Under the pieces are notes generated by a model. The model had not been told where the DNA came from. It ran no database searches and saw nothing but the letters and a program-made list of their open reading frames with translations. A stretch of 64,000 bases of DNA from contig CAVYXG010000005.1 of assembly GCA_963772375.1 (NCBI GenBank), positions 1,178,001 to 1,242,000 of the forward strand. The letters are read 5' to 3'. Position 1 is the stretch's first letter, and every line of letters starts with the position of its first letter. Origin of the DNA: DATBHM01 sp963772375 (lineage in GTDB: Bacteria > Actinomycetota > UBA4738 > JACQTL01). A program made the translations under genes and the position numbers. Positions 29,333 through 39,705 of the stretch are shown here, in pieces.

Positions 29333-31759
29333 GTGAGGACGTCCGCCCGCGCCGTCGTGATCGGCGGCGGCGTGGGCGGGGCTTCGATCGCCTACTGGCT
29401 GTCGAAGCTGGGGTGGTCGGACGTCGTCCTGGTCGAACGCGCCGAGCTCACCAGCGGGTCGACGTTCCACTCCGCCGGGCTGGTCGGGCAGCTCCGGGGG
29501 TCGCTGTCGCTCACGAAGATGATGATGCGGTCGGTCGACCTGTACCGGTCGCTCGGCGAGGAGACCGGCCTGGATCCCGGGTGGCACGAGGTGGGGTCGC
29601 TCCGCCTCGCGTCGTCCGAGGAACGGATGCAGGAGCTCCGCCGGCAGGCCGGGTGGGCGAAGACGTTCGGCCTGCCGCTGGAGCTGATCTCGGCCGAGGA
29701 GGCTGCCGAGCTGTTCCCGGCGATGTCGACCCAGGGCGTGCTGGGGGCGGCGTTCCTCCCGACCGACGGTTACGTCGATCCGTCGGAGCTGACGCTGGCA
29801 CTGGCGGCCGGCGCGCGGTCCCGGGGCGTCGAGGTCGTGACCGGCACCAGGGTCACCGGGATCGACGTCCGAAAAGGCCGCGTGCGCGGCGTCGAGACGC
29901 CGGCCGGCCAGATCGCGTGCGAGGTCGTCGTGAACGCCGGCGGGATGTTCGCCGGCGAGATCGGGCGGGTGGCCGGCGTGACGGTTCCCATCGTGCCCAT
30001 GGCGCACGAGTACCTGATCACGAAGCCGCTCGGCCTGCCGCTGGGGATGGCGACGATGCGGGACCCGTCGCTGCTCGTGTACTTCCGGGGTGAGGGCGCC
30101 GGACTGGTGGCGGGGGGGTACGAGCGGGTGCCGGCGCCGTGGGGTCTCGACGGCATCCCTTCGGATTTCAACTCGCGGTTGCTGGCCGAGGACTGGGACC
30201 GGTTCGCGCCCTTGATGGAGAACGCCGTCCGGCGCGTCCCCGCCTTGGAGGACGCCGAGGTCGTGAAGCTGATCAACGGGCCCGAGGCGTTCACGCCGGA
30301 CGGGGAGTTCATCCTCGGGGAGTCCGACGTGCGGGGGTTCTGGGTGGCGGCGGGGTTCTGCGCGCACGGGATCGCCGGCGCGGGCGGCATGGGTCAGCTC
30401 GTGGCCGAGTGGATCGTCGAGGGGCAGCCGGCGTTCGACGTGTGGGAGATGGACTCGCGGCGGTTCGGCCGGCACTACTCCGGGCTGGACTACCGGCTGG
30501 CCCGGACCATCGAGGTCTACGCGACCTACTACGACGTCCGGTATCCGGGGCAGGAACGCCTGGCCGGGCGGCCGCTCCGCGTGTCGCCGACGTACGGGCG
30601 GCTCTCCGAGCTCGGCGCCTCGTGGGGGGAGAAGTCCGGATGGGAGCGGCCGAACTGGTTCGAGCCGAACGCCGCCCACGGGGATCCGTCGCTCCGGCCC
30701 CGGGGGTGGGCGGGCGAGATCTGGTCGCCGGCCATCGGGGCCGAGCACGCCGCGTGCAGAGACCGTGCGGCGCTGTTCGACGAGACGTCGTTCGCCAAGA
30801 TCGACGTGAGCGGGGCGGGCGCGGCGGCGTTCCTGCAGCGGCTGTGCGCGAACGACGTGGACCGCGCGGTCGGGACCGTCACCTACACCTCGATGCTGAA
30901 CGAACGCGGCGGCATCGAGTGCGACTTCACGGTGACCCGGCTGGCCGAGGAACGGTTCCGGATCGTGACCGGAACCGCGTTCGGGCAGCACGACCTGGCG
31001 TGGATCCGGTCGCACGCGCCGGCCGACGGGACCGTGACCGTGGCGGACGTGACCTCCGCATACGCGTGCCTGGGGGTGTGGGGGCCGCTGGCGCGCGAGG
31101 TGGTGCAGCCGCTCGCCGACGCCGACCTGTCCAACGCAGCCTTCCCGTACATGCGGGCCCGCGAGCTGGCGGTGGGGCCGGTGCCGTGCCTCGCCCTGCG
31201 GGTGACGTACGTGGGCGAGCTGGGGTGGGAGCTGTACTGCCCGATGGAGTTCGGCCTGCGGCTGTGGGACCTGCTGTGGGAGGCCGGTAGGCCGCACGGT
31301 CTCGTGGCGGGAGGGTACCGCGCCATCGACTCGCTCCGACTCGAGAAGGGGTACCGAGTGTGGGGGTCGGACATCACGCCGGACGTCGCGCCGTACCAGG
31401 TCGGGCTGGGGTTCGCGGTGAAGCTCGGGAAGGGCACGGACTTCATCGGGCGTGATGCGCTGGTGGCCGCGCGCGACGGCCCCGAGCCGCAGGAACGGCT
31501 CGTCTGCCTGGTGCTCGACGACCCGCGGTCGGTCGTGCTCGGCGAGGAGCCTGTCCGCGTCGACGGCCGCATCGTCGGGCGGGTCACGAGCGGCGGGTTC
31601 GGCTACACGGTCGGATCGTCGATCGCGTACGCCTTCCTGCCGCCGTCCCACGTGGACGTCGGCACGCCGGTTGAGGTCGAGATCTTCGGCGAATGGATCT
31701 CCGGAACCGTCGCCGCCGAGCCACTGTTCGACCCCAAGGGGGAACGCGTCCGCGGGTGA
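29333..31759 (+). CDS. Dimethylglycine/sarcosine dehydrogenase-like FAD oxidoreductase with GcvT domain
   Basis: 808-residue two-module enzyme. The N-terminal FAD module (about 1-370) has the dinucleotide motif VVIGGGVGGASIAYWLSKLG and STFHSAGLVGQLR, where the His corresponds to the covalent-FAD histidine of dimethylglycine dehydrogenases. The C-terminal module (about 430-800) is a GcvT/aminomethyltransferase fold that binds tetrahydrofolate (AFLQRLCANDVD; TYVGELGWELYCPMEFG; GYRAIDSLRLEKGYRVWG). It likely oxidatively demethylates an N-methylated amine such as dimethylglycine or sarcosine and passes the one-carbon unit to folate. GTG 29333 follows GGGAG at seven bases. A broken permease precedes it. 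Confidence 0.9.
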   Translation: MRTSARAVVIGGGVGGASIAYWLSKLGWSDVVLVERAELTSGSTFHSAGLVGQLRGSLSLTKMMMRSVDLYRSLGEETGLDPGWHEVGSLRLASSEERMQELRRQAGWAKTFGLPLELISAEEAAELFPAMSTQGVLGAAFLPTDGYVDPSELTLALAAGARSRGVEVVTGTRVTGIDVRKGRVRGVETPAGQIACEVVVNAGGMFAGEIGRVAGVTVPIVPMAHEYLITKPLGLPLGMATMRDPSLLVYFRGEGAGLVAGGYERVPAPWGLDGIPSDFNSRLLAEDWDRFAPLMENAVRRVPALEDAEVVKLINGPEAFTPDGEFILGESDVRGFWVAAGFCAHGIAGAGGMGQLVAEWIVEGQPAFDVWEMDSRRFGRHYSGLDYRLARTIEVYATYYDVRYPGQERLAGRPLRVSPTYGRLSELGASWGEKSGWERPNWFEPNAAHGDPSLRPRGWAGEIWSPAIGAEHAACRDRAALFDETSFAKIDVSGAGAAAFLQRLCANDVDRAVGTVTYTSMLNERGGIECDFTVTRLAEERFRIVTGTAFGQHDLAWIRSHAPADGTVTVADVTSAYACLGVWGPLAREVVQPLADADLSNAAFPYMRARELAVGPVPCLALRVTYVGELGWELYCPMEFGLRLWDLLWEAGRPHGLVAGGYRAIDSLRLEKGYRVWGSDITPDVAPYQVGLGFAVKLGKGTDFIGRDALVAARDGPEPQERLVCLVLDDPRSVVLGEEPVRVDGRIVGRVTSGGFGYTVGSSIAYAFLPPSHVDVGTPVEVEIFGEWISGTVAAEPLFDPKGERVRG

Positions 31760-31830
31760 GGTTCGACTCCCGTCAGGTCCACGTGCTCGACAAGGGAGGT
31801 GAGGCCGCCGCTTGAAGCTCACCCCCTGAC

Positions 31831-31862
31831 GTCCGACACGTTTCGCTGTTCGAACCCGACAC
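31831..31862 (+). repeat. IS-end-like repeat, copy 1
   Basis: GTCCGACACGTTTC followed by GCTGTTCGAACCCGACAC. The first 14 bases recur exactly at 32788-32801. The second half parallels CAGTGTTCACCGACAC at 32825-32840, both ending in CGACAC. Same orientation as the second copy. It lies 71 bp after the FAD-enzyme stop. Multiple short repeats ending in CGACA resemble the ends of IS21-like elements, but no transposase is present. Confidence 0.5.
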
Positions 31863-32157
31863 AATTGCTTGACCGCAGACAGGTGGCAACCGTCAGCCTC
31901 TCGGAGGTCCTCACCTGGCTGGTCGTCGCCATCCTCAGGCATTCCGCCGCATCGACGCGACAGGGCGCCAAGCGTCCCCCTCACCCCCTGGCCCAGAGAG
32001 CCACCACACTCGACGTGCGACCGCAACGCCCGCAAATTCCTTGTTCGTGAATCGACTCGGGAACCGAGGCGGCATATGCCGGAAGGGCCTGGACCAACGA
32101 CCTCTTGCCCGGAGCGGCCGGCGATGCTCGTGGGCGCCTGCTCGTCCGCAGGGATGC
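31863..32157 (+). other. Non-coding stretch after copy 1 of the repeat
   Basis: I see no gene with a family match or ribosome site here. Base composition is visibly less GC-biased than in the flanking genes. Confidence 0.4.
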
Positions 32158-32337
32158 TCAGGGGAGGACGGCCCCCGGTGCGTCGGACCTAGGTGACAGC
32201 CGAAGCTGCGAACGATCGATCCCAGTCTGTCGGCCGTCTTGCTGGACCCACGACGTATGGCACTCGTAGCAACTGGTGCGTTGTGGACCGATGACGAACA
32301 CGACCTGATCTGCGAAACAGACCGGACACTTGACCAT
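32158..32337 (-). CDS. Small zinc-ribbon protein
   Basis: 59-residue protein with two CxxC knuckles (KCPVC near residue 3-6 and SCYEC near 22-25), the spacing of a single-zinc ribbon, then a polar tail. Start ATG 32337 is preceded by a near-ideal GGGGAGG at six bases, which is the main reason for calling it a gene. No family is recognised; such ribbons often bind nucleic acid or a protein partner. It lies between the two IS-end-like repeats, so it may be cargo of a lost mobile element. Confidence 0.6.
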   Translation of the reverse strand: MVKCPVCFADQVVFVIGPQRTSCYECHTSWVQQDGRQTGIDRSQLRLSPRSDAPGAVLP

Positions 32338-32787
32338 ATCGACCTCCCCGTGATTCTCATTCGAGAGGGGCGAGGGGCCGGTGGCGAAGGTGCCAGTGGG
32401 CCACGAGTCGGTCGCTCGGCGCGAAGGGTAGGCGAAATGCCTACTCGAGTGAGCGTAACAGGAGATGTCCGGGCAGACCCGACGAGGCTTCGATCTCCCG
32501 ACGCCGGCCCTGCCCGCAGCAAGCTCACCCTCACCCGCGAGGCCAACCCGACCAGGCGCGGTGGGGGCCGACGACCCCCACAACAAGTCGACCTGATTCG
32601 GGGTCGCCTGTGGAGCGATCGGACATCCGATTGTGCCCTCTACCAGGCCATATAGCCTGAGATTGTCAAGGACTGCGTGCCTCCTGCGGCATCATGGGCT
32701 GCGGCCTCCTTCCGGCTCGACGGTTGGCGCTTTCGAGACGGGAGGGTGGCCTCACCCTGCGGTCAGGTGTGGGATTTCGACCCGTTC
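32338..32787 (+). other. Non-coding stretch between zinc-ribbon gene and repeat copy 2
   Basis: No supported gene. Open frames here have no ribosome site and no recognisable protein pattern. The first 100 bp must carry the promoter of the minus-strand zinc-ribbon gene. Confidence 0.4.
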
Positions 32788-32840
32788 GTCCGACACGTTT
32801 CGGTGACCGCGATGCGACACGTTTCAGTGTTCACCGACAC
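32788..32840 (+). repeat. IS-end-like repeat, copy 2 (double motif)
   Basis: Contains GTCCGACACGTTTC (32788-32801) and GACACGTTTCAGTGTTCACC with GACAC following (32816-32840): two tandem GACACGTTTC cores 23 bp apart. The sequence immediately after 32840 is the truncated end of a GH130-like gene, so this looks like an element boundary that cut that gene. Confidence 0.55.
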
Positions 32841-32985
32841 CTGACGGACGTGTCCGCGGCCCCGTAGTAGATCCGCAGCCGGTCTCCGAGAGGACCCACT
32901 CGCACGGAAAGACGACATCGCCCACGTCGCCGATGCGCTCGTAGGACCCCGTCCACCGAGGGCGGCGCGAGGTCACCCATGAACG
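32841..32985 (-). pseudogene. Truncated GH130-like glycosidase/phosphorylase fragment
   Basis: On the minus strand this encodes GSYERIGDVGDVVFPCEWVL and, after a one-base frame change, DRLRIYYGAADTSV. These parallel the GH130 family block (YER-G-VPNVVFPCG ... LRIYYGAADT). GH130 enzymes phosphorolyse or hydrolyse beta-mannosides. Only about 45 codons survive, with at least one frameshift. The reading stops exactly where the IS-end-like repeat begins. It is a relic with no function as an enzyme. Confidence 0.6.
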
Positions 32986-33110
32986 TGACGATCCCGCACC
33001 TACGGGGCACCTAGCTTCCCACCAGGCCGATCCTGCTAACGGGGACGCGTGGGGATGCGTCGGGGCGCTTTCTCGGGGGGAGGCCCGGGCCAGGCGAACG
33101 TAGAAGCGCG

Positions 33111-33116
33111 TATACT
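33111..33116 (+). promoter_or_regulatory. Candidate -10 element upstream of the chaperonin small-gene operon
   Basis: TATACT lies 39 bp upstream of GTG 33155. No convincing -35 is seen. Start of transcription would fall near 33124, leaving a short leader with GAGAGGAGG at 33141-33149. Confidence 0.4.
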
Positions 33117-33154
33117 TACGTGTAGTTACGAGCAAGCGACGAGAGGAGGCGGCT

Positions 33155-33541
33155 GTGGATGCGAAGTTCGAACATGGGCTCGCGCTCATCCGACAGGGGC
33201 TGGCGATCCTCGAGAAGAGCAGCAAGGGCGAACCCATCGGCAGCATGGTCATGTCTCCTCGGGTGGCGAAGCTCGGGAGGATCGCCCACCTGCACCTGAA
33301 GGCTCTCGAGGACGGCGGCGGGCAGTTGACGCTCGGACAGTCGCGGGAGATCCGCCGGAGTCAATTGGGGCCGAAGGTTCGGTCGACGGCAAACCTGTTC
33401 GGAGCCAAGGACAGCGGCGCCATCCTGTACCGCAAGGCTCCCCCCGGCCAGCGGCCCAGGGACACCGACCCCATTCGGTTGACGAAGGAGGGCGAGCGCT
33501 TGGCCAAGGAATACCGGAGGTTGGAGGGGCAGGCAGCCTAA
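33155..33541 (+). CDS. Small basic protein of unknown function heading the groES-groEL gene string
   Basis: 128-residue soluble protein, strongly helical by composition, with a C-terminal segment (PIRLTKEGERLAKEYRRLEG) like the last helix of winged-helix regulators and a central Lys/Arg-rich part. I do not recognise a family; DNA binding is a guess. GTG 33155 follows GAGAGGAGG at five bases, an excellent ribosome site. It is the first of five co-directional genes running to groEL with gaps of about 63, 16, 51 and -4 bp, and a TATACT box precedes it. Confidence 0.7.
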   Translation: MDAKFEHGLALIRQGLAILEKSSKGEPIGSMVMSPRVAKLGRIAHLHLKALEDGGGQLTLGQSREIRRSQLGPKVRSTANLFGAKDSGAILYRKAPPGQRPRDTDPIRLTKEGERLAKEYRRLEGQAA

Positions 33542-33604
33542 CTTCGCGTCAGCTCGCGGATTCCGAGGGCGCCACCGTCCCCCGGAAGGAGAGAAGGGAA
33601 CGAG

Positions 33605-33883
33605 ATGGTCGGCACGGTCATCAACGAGCGGCCCGTCGATTCCATCCGGATCGCCGGCGAAGGTCCGGCGGGGCAGAAGGACCTCGAGGAGCTGCCTCCG
33701 GGCTCGGAGGAATCCTGCTCCTCATGCGGGGCCCGCATCGAGCACGAAGCCTCGCGCTGTCCGTGGTGCGGGCGGGTCGTGCTGAAAGACGCGGTCCTCG
33801 ACTCGAATGGTGAGCCTGATTCGCCCCCGATGCTTCCCGGCCGCGAGTCGTTCGCACCATGCTCATCGACGCGGTGCACATAA
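33605..33883 (+). CDS. Small zinc-ribbon protein upstream of groES
   Basis: 92-residue acidic protein with a central zinc ribbon: CSSCGARIEHEASRCPWCG has two CxxC pairs 11 residues apart. The N-terminus (MVGTVINERPVDSIRIAGEG) and tail (proline/serine-rich) look flexible. ATG 33605 is preceded by GAGAAGGGAACGAG. Function unknown; the position in the chaperonin gene string suggests a stress or protein-quality role, which is inference. It is the second zinc ribbon within 1.5 kb (see 32158). Confidence 0.65.
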   Translation: MVGTVINERPVDSIRIAGEGPAGQKDLEELPPGSEESCSSCGARIEHEASRCPWCGRVVLKDAVLDSNGEPDSPPMLPGRESFAPCSSTRCT

Positions 33884-33899
33884 CTGGAAGGGATTCGAC

Positions 33900-34091
33900 A
33901 TGGCGATGACGATTCACGCTCCCACCCACAGCCAGCGTTTCACGGGATGGCTCTCACGAGACGGCACCTCGATCGTCCTCGAGCTCCCGGCATCGACGGA
34001 ATCTCTGAGATTCCTGGGGACCGGGGAAGGGCCATCCGACGACTCGCACTGGTCGGTACTCGATCGGATCTTGCGTTCCACCGGCAGGTAG
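33900..34091 (+). CDS. 63-residue protein of unknown function immediately upstream of groES
   Basis: Small protein (MAMTIHAPTHSQRFTGWLS, then SIVLELPASTESLRFLG and an acidic/serine stretch), no membrane segment, no recognised family. ATG 33900 is supported by GGAAGGGA six bases upstream, and the gene sits 51 bp before groES in the same direction. It may be translated as part of the chaperonin transcript. Short but convincing because of the ribosome site and spacing. Confidence 0.6.
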   Translation: MAMTIHAPTHSQRFTGWLSRDGTSIVLELPASTESLRFLGTGEGPSDDSHWSVLDRILRSTGR

Positions 34092-34142
34092 CCGGGCAGA
34101 ACGCCGGTCGCCCTGCACAGGGCACCAAGGAAGGACTACCCC

Positions 34143-36073
<1,931 letters not shown>

Positions 36074-36112
36074 GCGGACGGCTGGGCACGCGTGCGCTGT
36101 TCGAGCCATCCA

Positions 36113-36139
36113 GCGAGGGTCCGGGGACCGGGCCCTCGC
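36113..36139 (+). terminator. Hairpin terminator after groEL
   Basis: A 10-bp stem GCGAGGGTCC / GGGCCCTCGC (one G-T pair) with a 7-base loop lies 40 bp after groEL and 100 bp before the end of the convergent small HTH gene. It has no T run but is the only strong structure in the gap. Confidence 0.6.
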
Positions 36140-36239
36140 ATGGCGTCCACGCCGGGCAGCTCAACGTGTCCGCCACGGGCAGGGCTTGGCGCCTTCCTTC
36201 GATGTCTGCACCGAATCGCGGGCTTGAAGGCGTTCCGGA

Positions 36240-36455
36240 TCACTTGTGCCGTTCGATGAGCTTCGCCGCCTCCTTCTCGGAGAGCCCGGTCGCTTCAGCG
36301 ATCTCCGGTAAGGAGGCCCCGTGCTGTTCGGCGCTCCTCACGCGATCGCCCAGCAACGCGCGAGCGGTCCCCAGCATTCGCTCGAACCGTCGAACGACCT
36401 CGGCCTGCGTTGCTGCGTGCTCCAGGGCCAGCTTCCTGATGCCGTTCATGGGCAT
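36240..36455 (-). CDS. Small helix-turn-helix-like protein
   Basis: 71-residue helical protein. The C-terminal half (RSAEQHGASLPEIAEATGLSEKEAAKLIERH) has the look of a helix-turn-helix of the sigma-region-4/ParB-like kind. The N-terminal half is an amphipathic helix pair. It may be a small transcription factor or anti-repressor. ATG 36455 or the next ATG, 36449, could be used; the ribosome site is weak. It converges on groEL, but no regulatory link is shown. Confidence 0.6.
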   Translation of the reverse strand: MPMNGIRKLALEHAATQAEVVRRFERMLGTARALLGDRVRSAEQHGASLPEIAEATGLSEKEAAKLIERHK

Positions 36456-36512
36456 TGGACTCTAACGTCCTTGGTACAACATGAAGTTGGTCGCAGGACA
36501 GACGGTCTGGTG

Positions 36513-36707
36513 CGAATTGCCGGTTCGAACGCTTCCGCCGGAGCCACCGGCGTCGTGCCTGGAATGGGGAGCTTCCGCAAGCAGTACAGGGCTCAGGCCC
36601 CTGTCCGTTTTCGCACCAATTCGTCTATGATGGGTGAGGTGGGCTCAGACGTCGCCCTCAGAGTTCGGGCCAATTCCCGGATGGTTTGTCCGAATTGCCG
36701 GTTCGAA
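36513..36707 (+). repeat. Cluster of short GAATTG-type repeats in the 585-bp gene-free gap
   Basis: CGAATTGCCGGTTCGAA occurs exactly at 36513-36529 and 36691-36707. Related inverted copies are GTTTTCGCACCAATTCG at 36607-36623 and TTCGGGCCAATTC at 36664-36676. The gap 36456-37040 has no supported gene. The cluster could be regulator-binding sites or recombination leftovers. Confidence 0.5.
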
Positions 36708-37040
36708 AACACTCCCATCAGGTCCACTGCGTTCTGGCACTACCAAGCCACTTCCGCAGGTAGACGGCTTGACTCGTGATCGGGTCGCGGGCTGTGGATC
36801 GCCTATCCTCGGGCGGACCATGCCCGCCGGTGGGCGAGCGCCGCTGCCCCTTCCGCGATCCGGACCTCGCCCGTGACACGGGTCCCCCGTCCACGACGCC
36901 ATGTTCACCGCGCCCCCCGGCCAGCTGAGGCATCGGCATCTCGAAGACCCTTGCGTTCCGGGCCGGACGAACCCTGCAGCGGCCATGGCACGGTCCATGC
37001 TGAGGGCGAGGGCTCGGGGGAGTCGGACGGGAGGTCTTTC

Positions 37041-38414
37041 ATGTCGGAACGCGGTCGACGACCGGAATGGCTCTCGATGGCATGCCTGTTGACGGTCGGC
37101 GTGTTGATCGCGCAATTCAGCCTTGCATCGCCCGCCCGAGGGGCTCCCGGCGACCTCGACCGCACCTTCGGCACGAGCGGGATCGTCCGGGGGTTCGGAG
37201 GAAACGCCATCGCGTTCCAGGCCGACGGCAAGATCGTGGTGGCCGGGGACGATGACCTTCGGTTCGCGGTGGCCCGGTACCAGCCCGACGGGACGCTCGA
37301 TCGAACCTTCGGCGGAGACGGCATCGTATTCAATCGATTCGGTCCTGGCCCGCCCGGGTGCTCGGGAGGAGCCCTGGCCGTCGCCGTCCAGCGTGACGGG
37401 AAGATCGTCGCCTTCGGCCACTCCTGCCCCGGCGCGCTCACGGTCGCCCGCTTCAATGCGAACGGGACGCTGGATAGGAGCTTCGGCGACGGAGGAGCGT
37501 TCGTCACGAACGGCGGATTCGCCGGCTGCGACCTCGCCTCGTACGGCCTCGCGGGGGCGCTCGGCCTACGCGGCAAGATCGTCGCGGGCGCCTGGGGCGA
37601 GTGCCGGGGGAGGAGTTCCTTCGTCGTCGTCCGCCTGAACCGCGACGGGACGCTCGACCGGAGCTTCAGCGGAGACGGCTTGGCCAGGGCCACCGTACAG
37701 AAGGGCGTCTTCGGCACTGCCATAGGAGAGGGGCCGGTGGCGGGGGTCGCGGTGGAGCCGGACGGCAAGATCGTGATCGCCGGCTCGGCCGTCTACCGGA
37801 CCATTCCGGACGCCGAGGCACTCTCGGACGTCGCGGTCGTCCGCTTCGGGCGCGGCGGCGGGTTGGATCCGACGTTCGGCGGAGGGGACGGGAAAGTCGC
37901 AACCAAGTTCCCCGGGGCCCGCTGCGGTGGGCCCGGCGAGGCCATGGGCCTGGCCATCCAGTCGAACGGCAGGATCGTGGTGGGCGGCATGGCTGGGTGC
38001 TCCTCCGGGCCCGGCACGCCATCGCACCCCAGGTGGGCGCTCATCCGCTACCGGGCGAATGGAACACTCGATCCGACGTTCGGTCGCGGAGGCACCGTCG
38101 TCTCGGTCTTCCAGCGGGAGGAGGGAGGCGACGCCATGTACGGGGGGCTCGCACTCCAGTCCGACGGGAAGATCGTCGGGGGCGGTGTGCTGTCAACCGC
38201 GACTGTCGGAGGCTTTGCGCTCGCCAGGTACCGGGCGAACGGGCGGCTTGACCGGACCTTCGGCACCGACGGCACCGTGGTGCTCTGGGAGGGCGCCCGC
38301 GGCGGCGGGGTCGTCTCCAGCGCCGACGCTGTTGCGATCCAGTCCGACGGCAAGATCATCGGGGCTGGAGCCGGCCGTCACACGGGGCTCATGGCCCGGT
38401 TCTTGGCATCTTGA
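37041..38414 (+). CDS. Secreted delta-60 repeat beta-propeller protein
   Basis: 457-residue exported protein. A signal peptide (CLLTVGVLIAQFSLASPARG) is followed by seven copies of the delta-60 / DUF5122 repeat, each containing a G-x-LD-x-(T/S)FG-x-xG core (for example DGTLDRTFGGDGIV, NGTLDPTFGRGGTV, NGRLDRTFGTDGTV) and an A-Q-DGKI-V-G strand. The repeats likely form a beta-propeller outside the cell; the role is unknown. ATG 37041 follows GGGAGG at seven bases. Its codon use matches the local high-GC background. It stands alone, with long gaps on both sides. Confidence 0.85.
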   Translation: MSERGRRPEWLSMACLLTVGVLIAQFSLASPARGAPGDLDRTFGTSGIVRGFGGNAIAFQADGKIVVAGDDDLRFAVARYQPDGTLDRTFGGDGIVFNRFGPGPPGCSGGALAVAVQRDGKIVAFGHSCPGALTVARFNANGTLDRSFGDGGAFVTNGGFAGCDLASYGLAGALGLRGKIVAGAWGECRGRSSFVVVRLNRDGTLDRSFSGDGLARATVQKGVFGTAIGEGPVAGVAVEPDGKIVIAGSAVYRTIPDAEALSDVAVVRFGRGGGLDPTFGGGDGKVATKFPGARCGGPGEAMGLAIQSNGRIVVGGMAGCSSGPGTPSHPRWALIRYRANGTLDPTFGRGGTVVSVFQREEGGDAMYGGLALQSDGKIVGGGVLSTATVGGFALARYRANGRLDRTFGTDGTVVLWEGARGGGVVSSADAVAIQSDGKIIGAGAGRHTGLMARFLAS

Positions 38415-38704
38415 CGGGATGGGGAGGCGAAACAACCGAGGTTCACGTCTTTCGGCCCACGGAAGCTGCCGACGGCCGGCTGAATAAGCATCCTGGACCC
38501 TCATCATGTCGGTGGCGGATGCCTCCGCGGTGGGAGATCGCCGAACGAAAAGGTTGCGGCTGCTGTTGAGCGCCGGGGCTCAGGTGGTGTCGGCGAGCCT
38601 GCGTTTCTCCTCTGATCAGGATCCATGATGCCAGCGCGGGCCTCTGTTCAGCAGGCGTTGGACAGGTCGTGAATCGTGAGGCACCACGTCGGCGTCGGGA
38701 GATG

Positions 38705-38726
38705 GAACCTACTCTTCGGTAGGTTC
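38705..38726. terminator. Hairpin in the 364-bp gap between the propeller gene and vapC
   Basis: GAACCTAC / GTAGGTTC (8 bp) with loop TCTTCG, located 53 bp past the vapC end on the minus strand. It could end the vapBC transcript. Nothing else recognisable is seen in 38415-38778. Confidence 0.45.
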
Positions 38727-38778
38727 GAATAGTGACCTCTCAGGTCCACGCTGCACCAGTGGGGGGCGCAGGAGGGCA

Positions 38779-39156
38779 TCAGTACGGTGATCGGAGACCC
38801 TCGAACATGGGGAAGTGGCGGGCGTTGGTGGTGAGCAGGTCGGCCTGGAGCACGATCGCACTTGCGGCGATGAGGTAGTCGGCATCATCGATGCCACTGT
38901 GGCTGCGCCGGAGCCCCTGCGCGAGTCGCCCCGCGGTCCTGCTGATCTCCCGGTCGATCGGGGCCCACGCGACCGAGGAGAAGAAGACCTCGAGGTCATC
39001 GAGCTCATCCCTTCGGACGCCGGCGAGCAGCTCGAAGCGCGTCATCTCGCTGGCCACCAGCATCTCCCCGGCGGCGGTCAGATCCACGAGAAGCTCGGTC
39101 GCGGCAGGCGTCCCCCGAAGGTGGTCCACTGCGATCGTAGTGTCGACGAGCTTCAC
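38779..39156 (-). CDS. vapC: VapC-type PIN-domain ribonuclease toxin
   Basis: 125-residue PIN-domain protein, a presumed site-specific RNase toxin. The acidic residues of the active site are visible: Asp near the N-terminus ([15 protein letters not shown]), Glu in TRFELLAGV, Asp in [14 protein letters not shown], and a late Asn/Asp position in [12 protein letters not shown]. Length is typical. Its start overlaps the antitoxin stop by 4 bp (ATGA, 39153-39156), the standard VapBC arrangement, so it is translated together with and neutralised by VapB. Target RNA is unknown. Confidence 0.92.
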   Translation of the reverse strand: MKLVDTTIAVDHLRGTPAATELLVDLTAAGEMLVASEMTRFELLAGVRRDELDDLEVFFSSVAWAPIDREISRTAGRLAQGLRRSHSGIDDADYLIAASAIVLQADLLTTNARHFPMFEGLRSPY

Positions 39157-39413
39157 TCGAAGCCGACTCGCCGAAGGCGGTCGTTGAGGTCACCCCGAAG
39201 CGCATCGACGTATTCCGACCCGCTGAAATTCCGTCGCTTCCAGCTCCCGGCGCTTCTGCGGAGGGCCTCGAGGCGCGTCGCCTGGGACTGATCCCCGAAC
39301 GTGCCCCGGATCGCCCGACGGATCAGCTCCGATCGCGTCGCACCGGTTTCGGCTGCCACGCGGTCGAGCAGCCCGAGTTCCTCCTCGCCGAGGTAGACCT
39401 GGGTACGGCCCAT
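39153..39413 (-). CDS. vapB: VapB-type ribbon-helix-helix antitoxin
   Basis: 86-residue antitoxin. The N-terminal RHH motif ([20 protein letters not shown], then [15 protein letters not shown]) should form a DNA-binding dimer. The C-terminal tail with aromatic and acidic residues ([20 protein letters not shown]) is the expected VapC-wrapping region. It precedes vapC and overlaps it. A 14-bp inverted repeat immediately upstream overlaps a -10-like box, so autoregulation is likely. Confidence 0.9.
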   Translation of the reverse strand: MGRTQVYLGEEELGLLDRVAAETGATRSELIRRAIRGTFGDQSQATRLEALRRSAGSWKRRNFSGSEYVDALRGDLNDRLRRVGFE

Positions 39414-39421
39414 GGGGAGAC

Positions 39422-39440
39422 ACTATACACCACATGGTGT
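39422..39440 (-). promoter_or_regulatory. vapBC promoter/operator
   Basis: ACACCACATGGTGT (39427-39440; 6-bp arms, 2-bp spacer) overlaps TATAGT read on the minus strand (39427-39422). The -10 lies only about eight bases before the vapB ATG at 39413, which would give a leaderless or almost leaderless mRNA. Confidence 0.6.
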
Positions 39441-39445
39441 CCCAT

Positions 39446-39676
39446 CTAGTCGGCCCAGTTGCCCTCCGAGAGCATCGTGTTCACGATCTCCAGCGCCCTG
39501 GCGGCGGTGGTTCCGCCGCCGCGTTCCGAGAGCTCCATCTCGAGCGTTCGCTTGGCGGACACGACGGGAACCCGGCGACTGCCATTCCCGAGCATGAGCG
39601 TCGCCGCCTGCTTCGGATCCATCCCCTCGCCGGCGAGACGCAGGGCCTGGTCACGGATCTCTTCACTGGTCGTCAT
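39446..39676 (-). CDS. Small protein of unknown function
   Basis: 76-residue, mostly helical, soluble protein (MTTSEEIRDQALRLAGEGMD ... ARALEIVNTMLSEGNWAD). ATG 39676 has AAAGGACAG about six bases upstream. No family recognised. The sequence EIRDQALRLAGEGMDPKQAATLML resembles a short HTH or UBA-like three-helix bundle. It is co-directional with the lipoprotein gene upstream (29 bp from its stop), so the two probably share a transcript. Confidence 0.6.
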   Translation of the reverse strand: MTTSEEIRDQALRLAGEGMDPKQAATLMLGNGSRRVPVVSAKRTLEMELSERGGGTTAARALEIVNTMLSEGNWAD

Positions 39677-39705
39677 CGGAGCTGTCCTTTCTCGTCGATA
39701 CGTGA

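Noticed and set aside
31755..31795. tRNA-like T-arm sequence GGTTCGACTCC after the FAD enzyme stop
   Set aside because: The flanking bases do not pair into a T stem or acceptor stem and no upstream D or anticodon arms exist; probably chance or at most an old tRNA fragment.
33541..34142. Search for CIRCE or HAIR elements upstream of groES
   Set aside because: No inverted repeat resembling TTAGCACTC-N9-GAGTGCTAA or CTTGAGT-N7-ACTCAAG was found.
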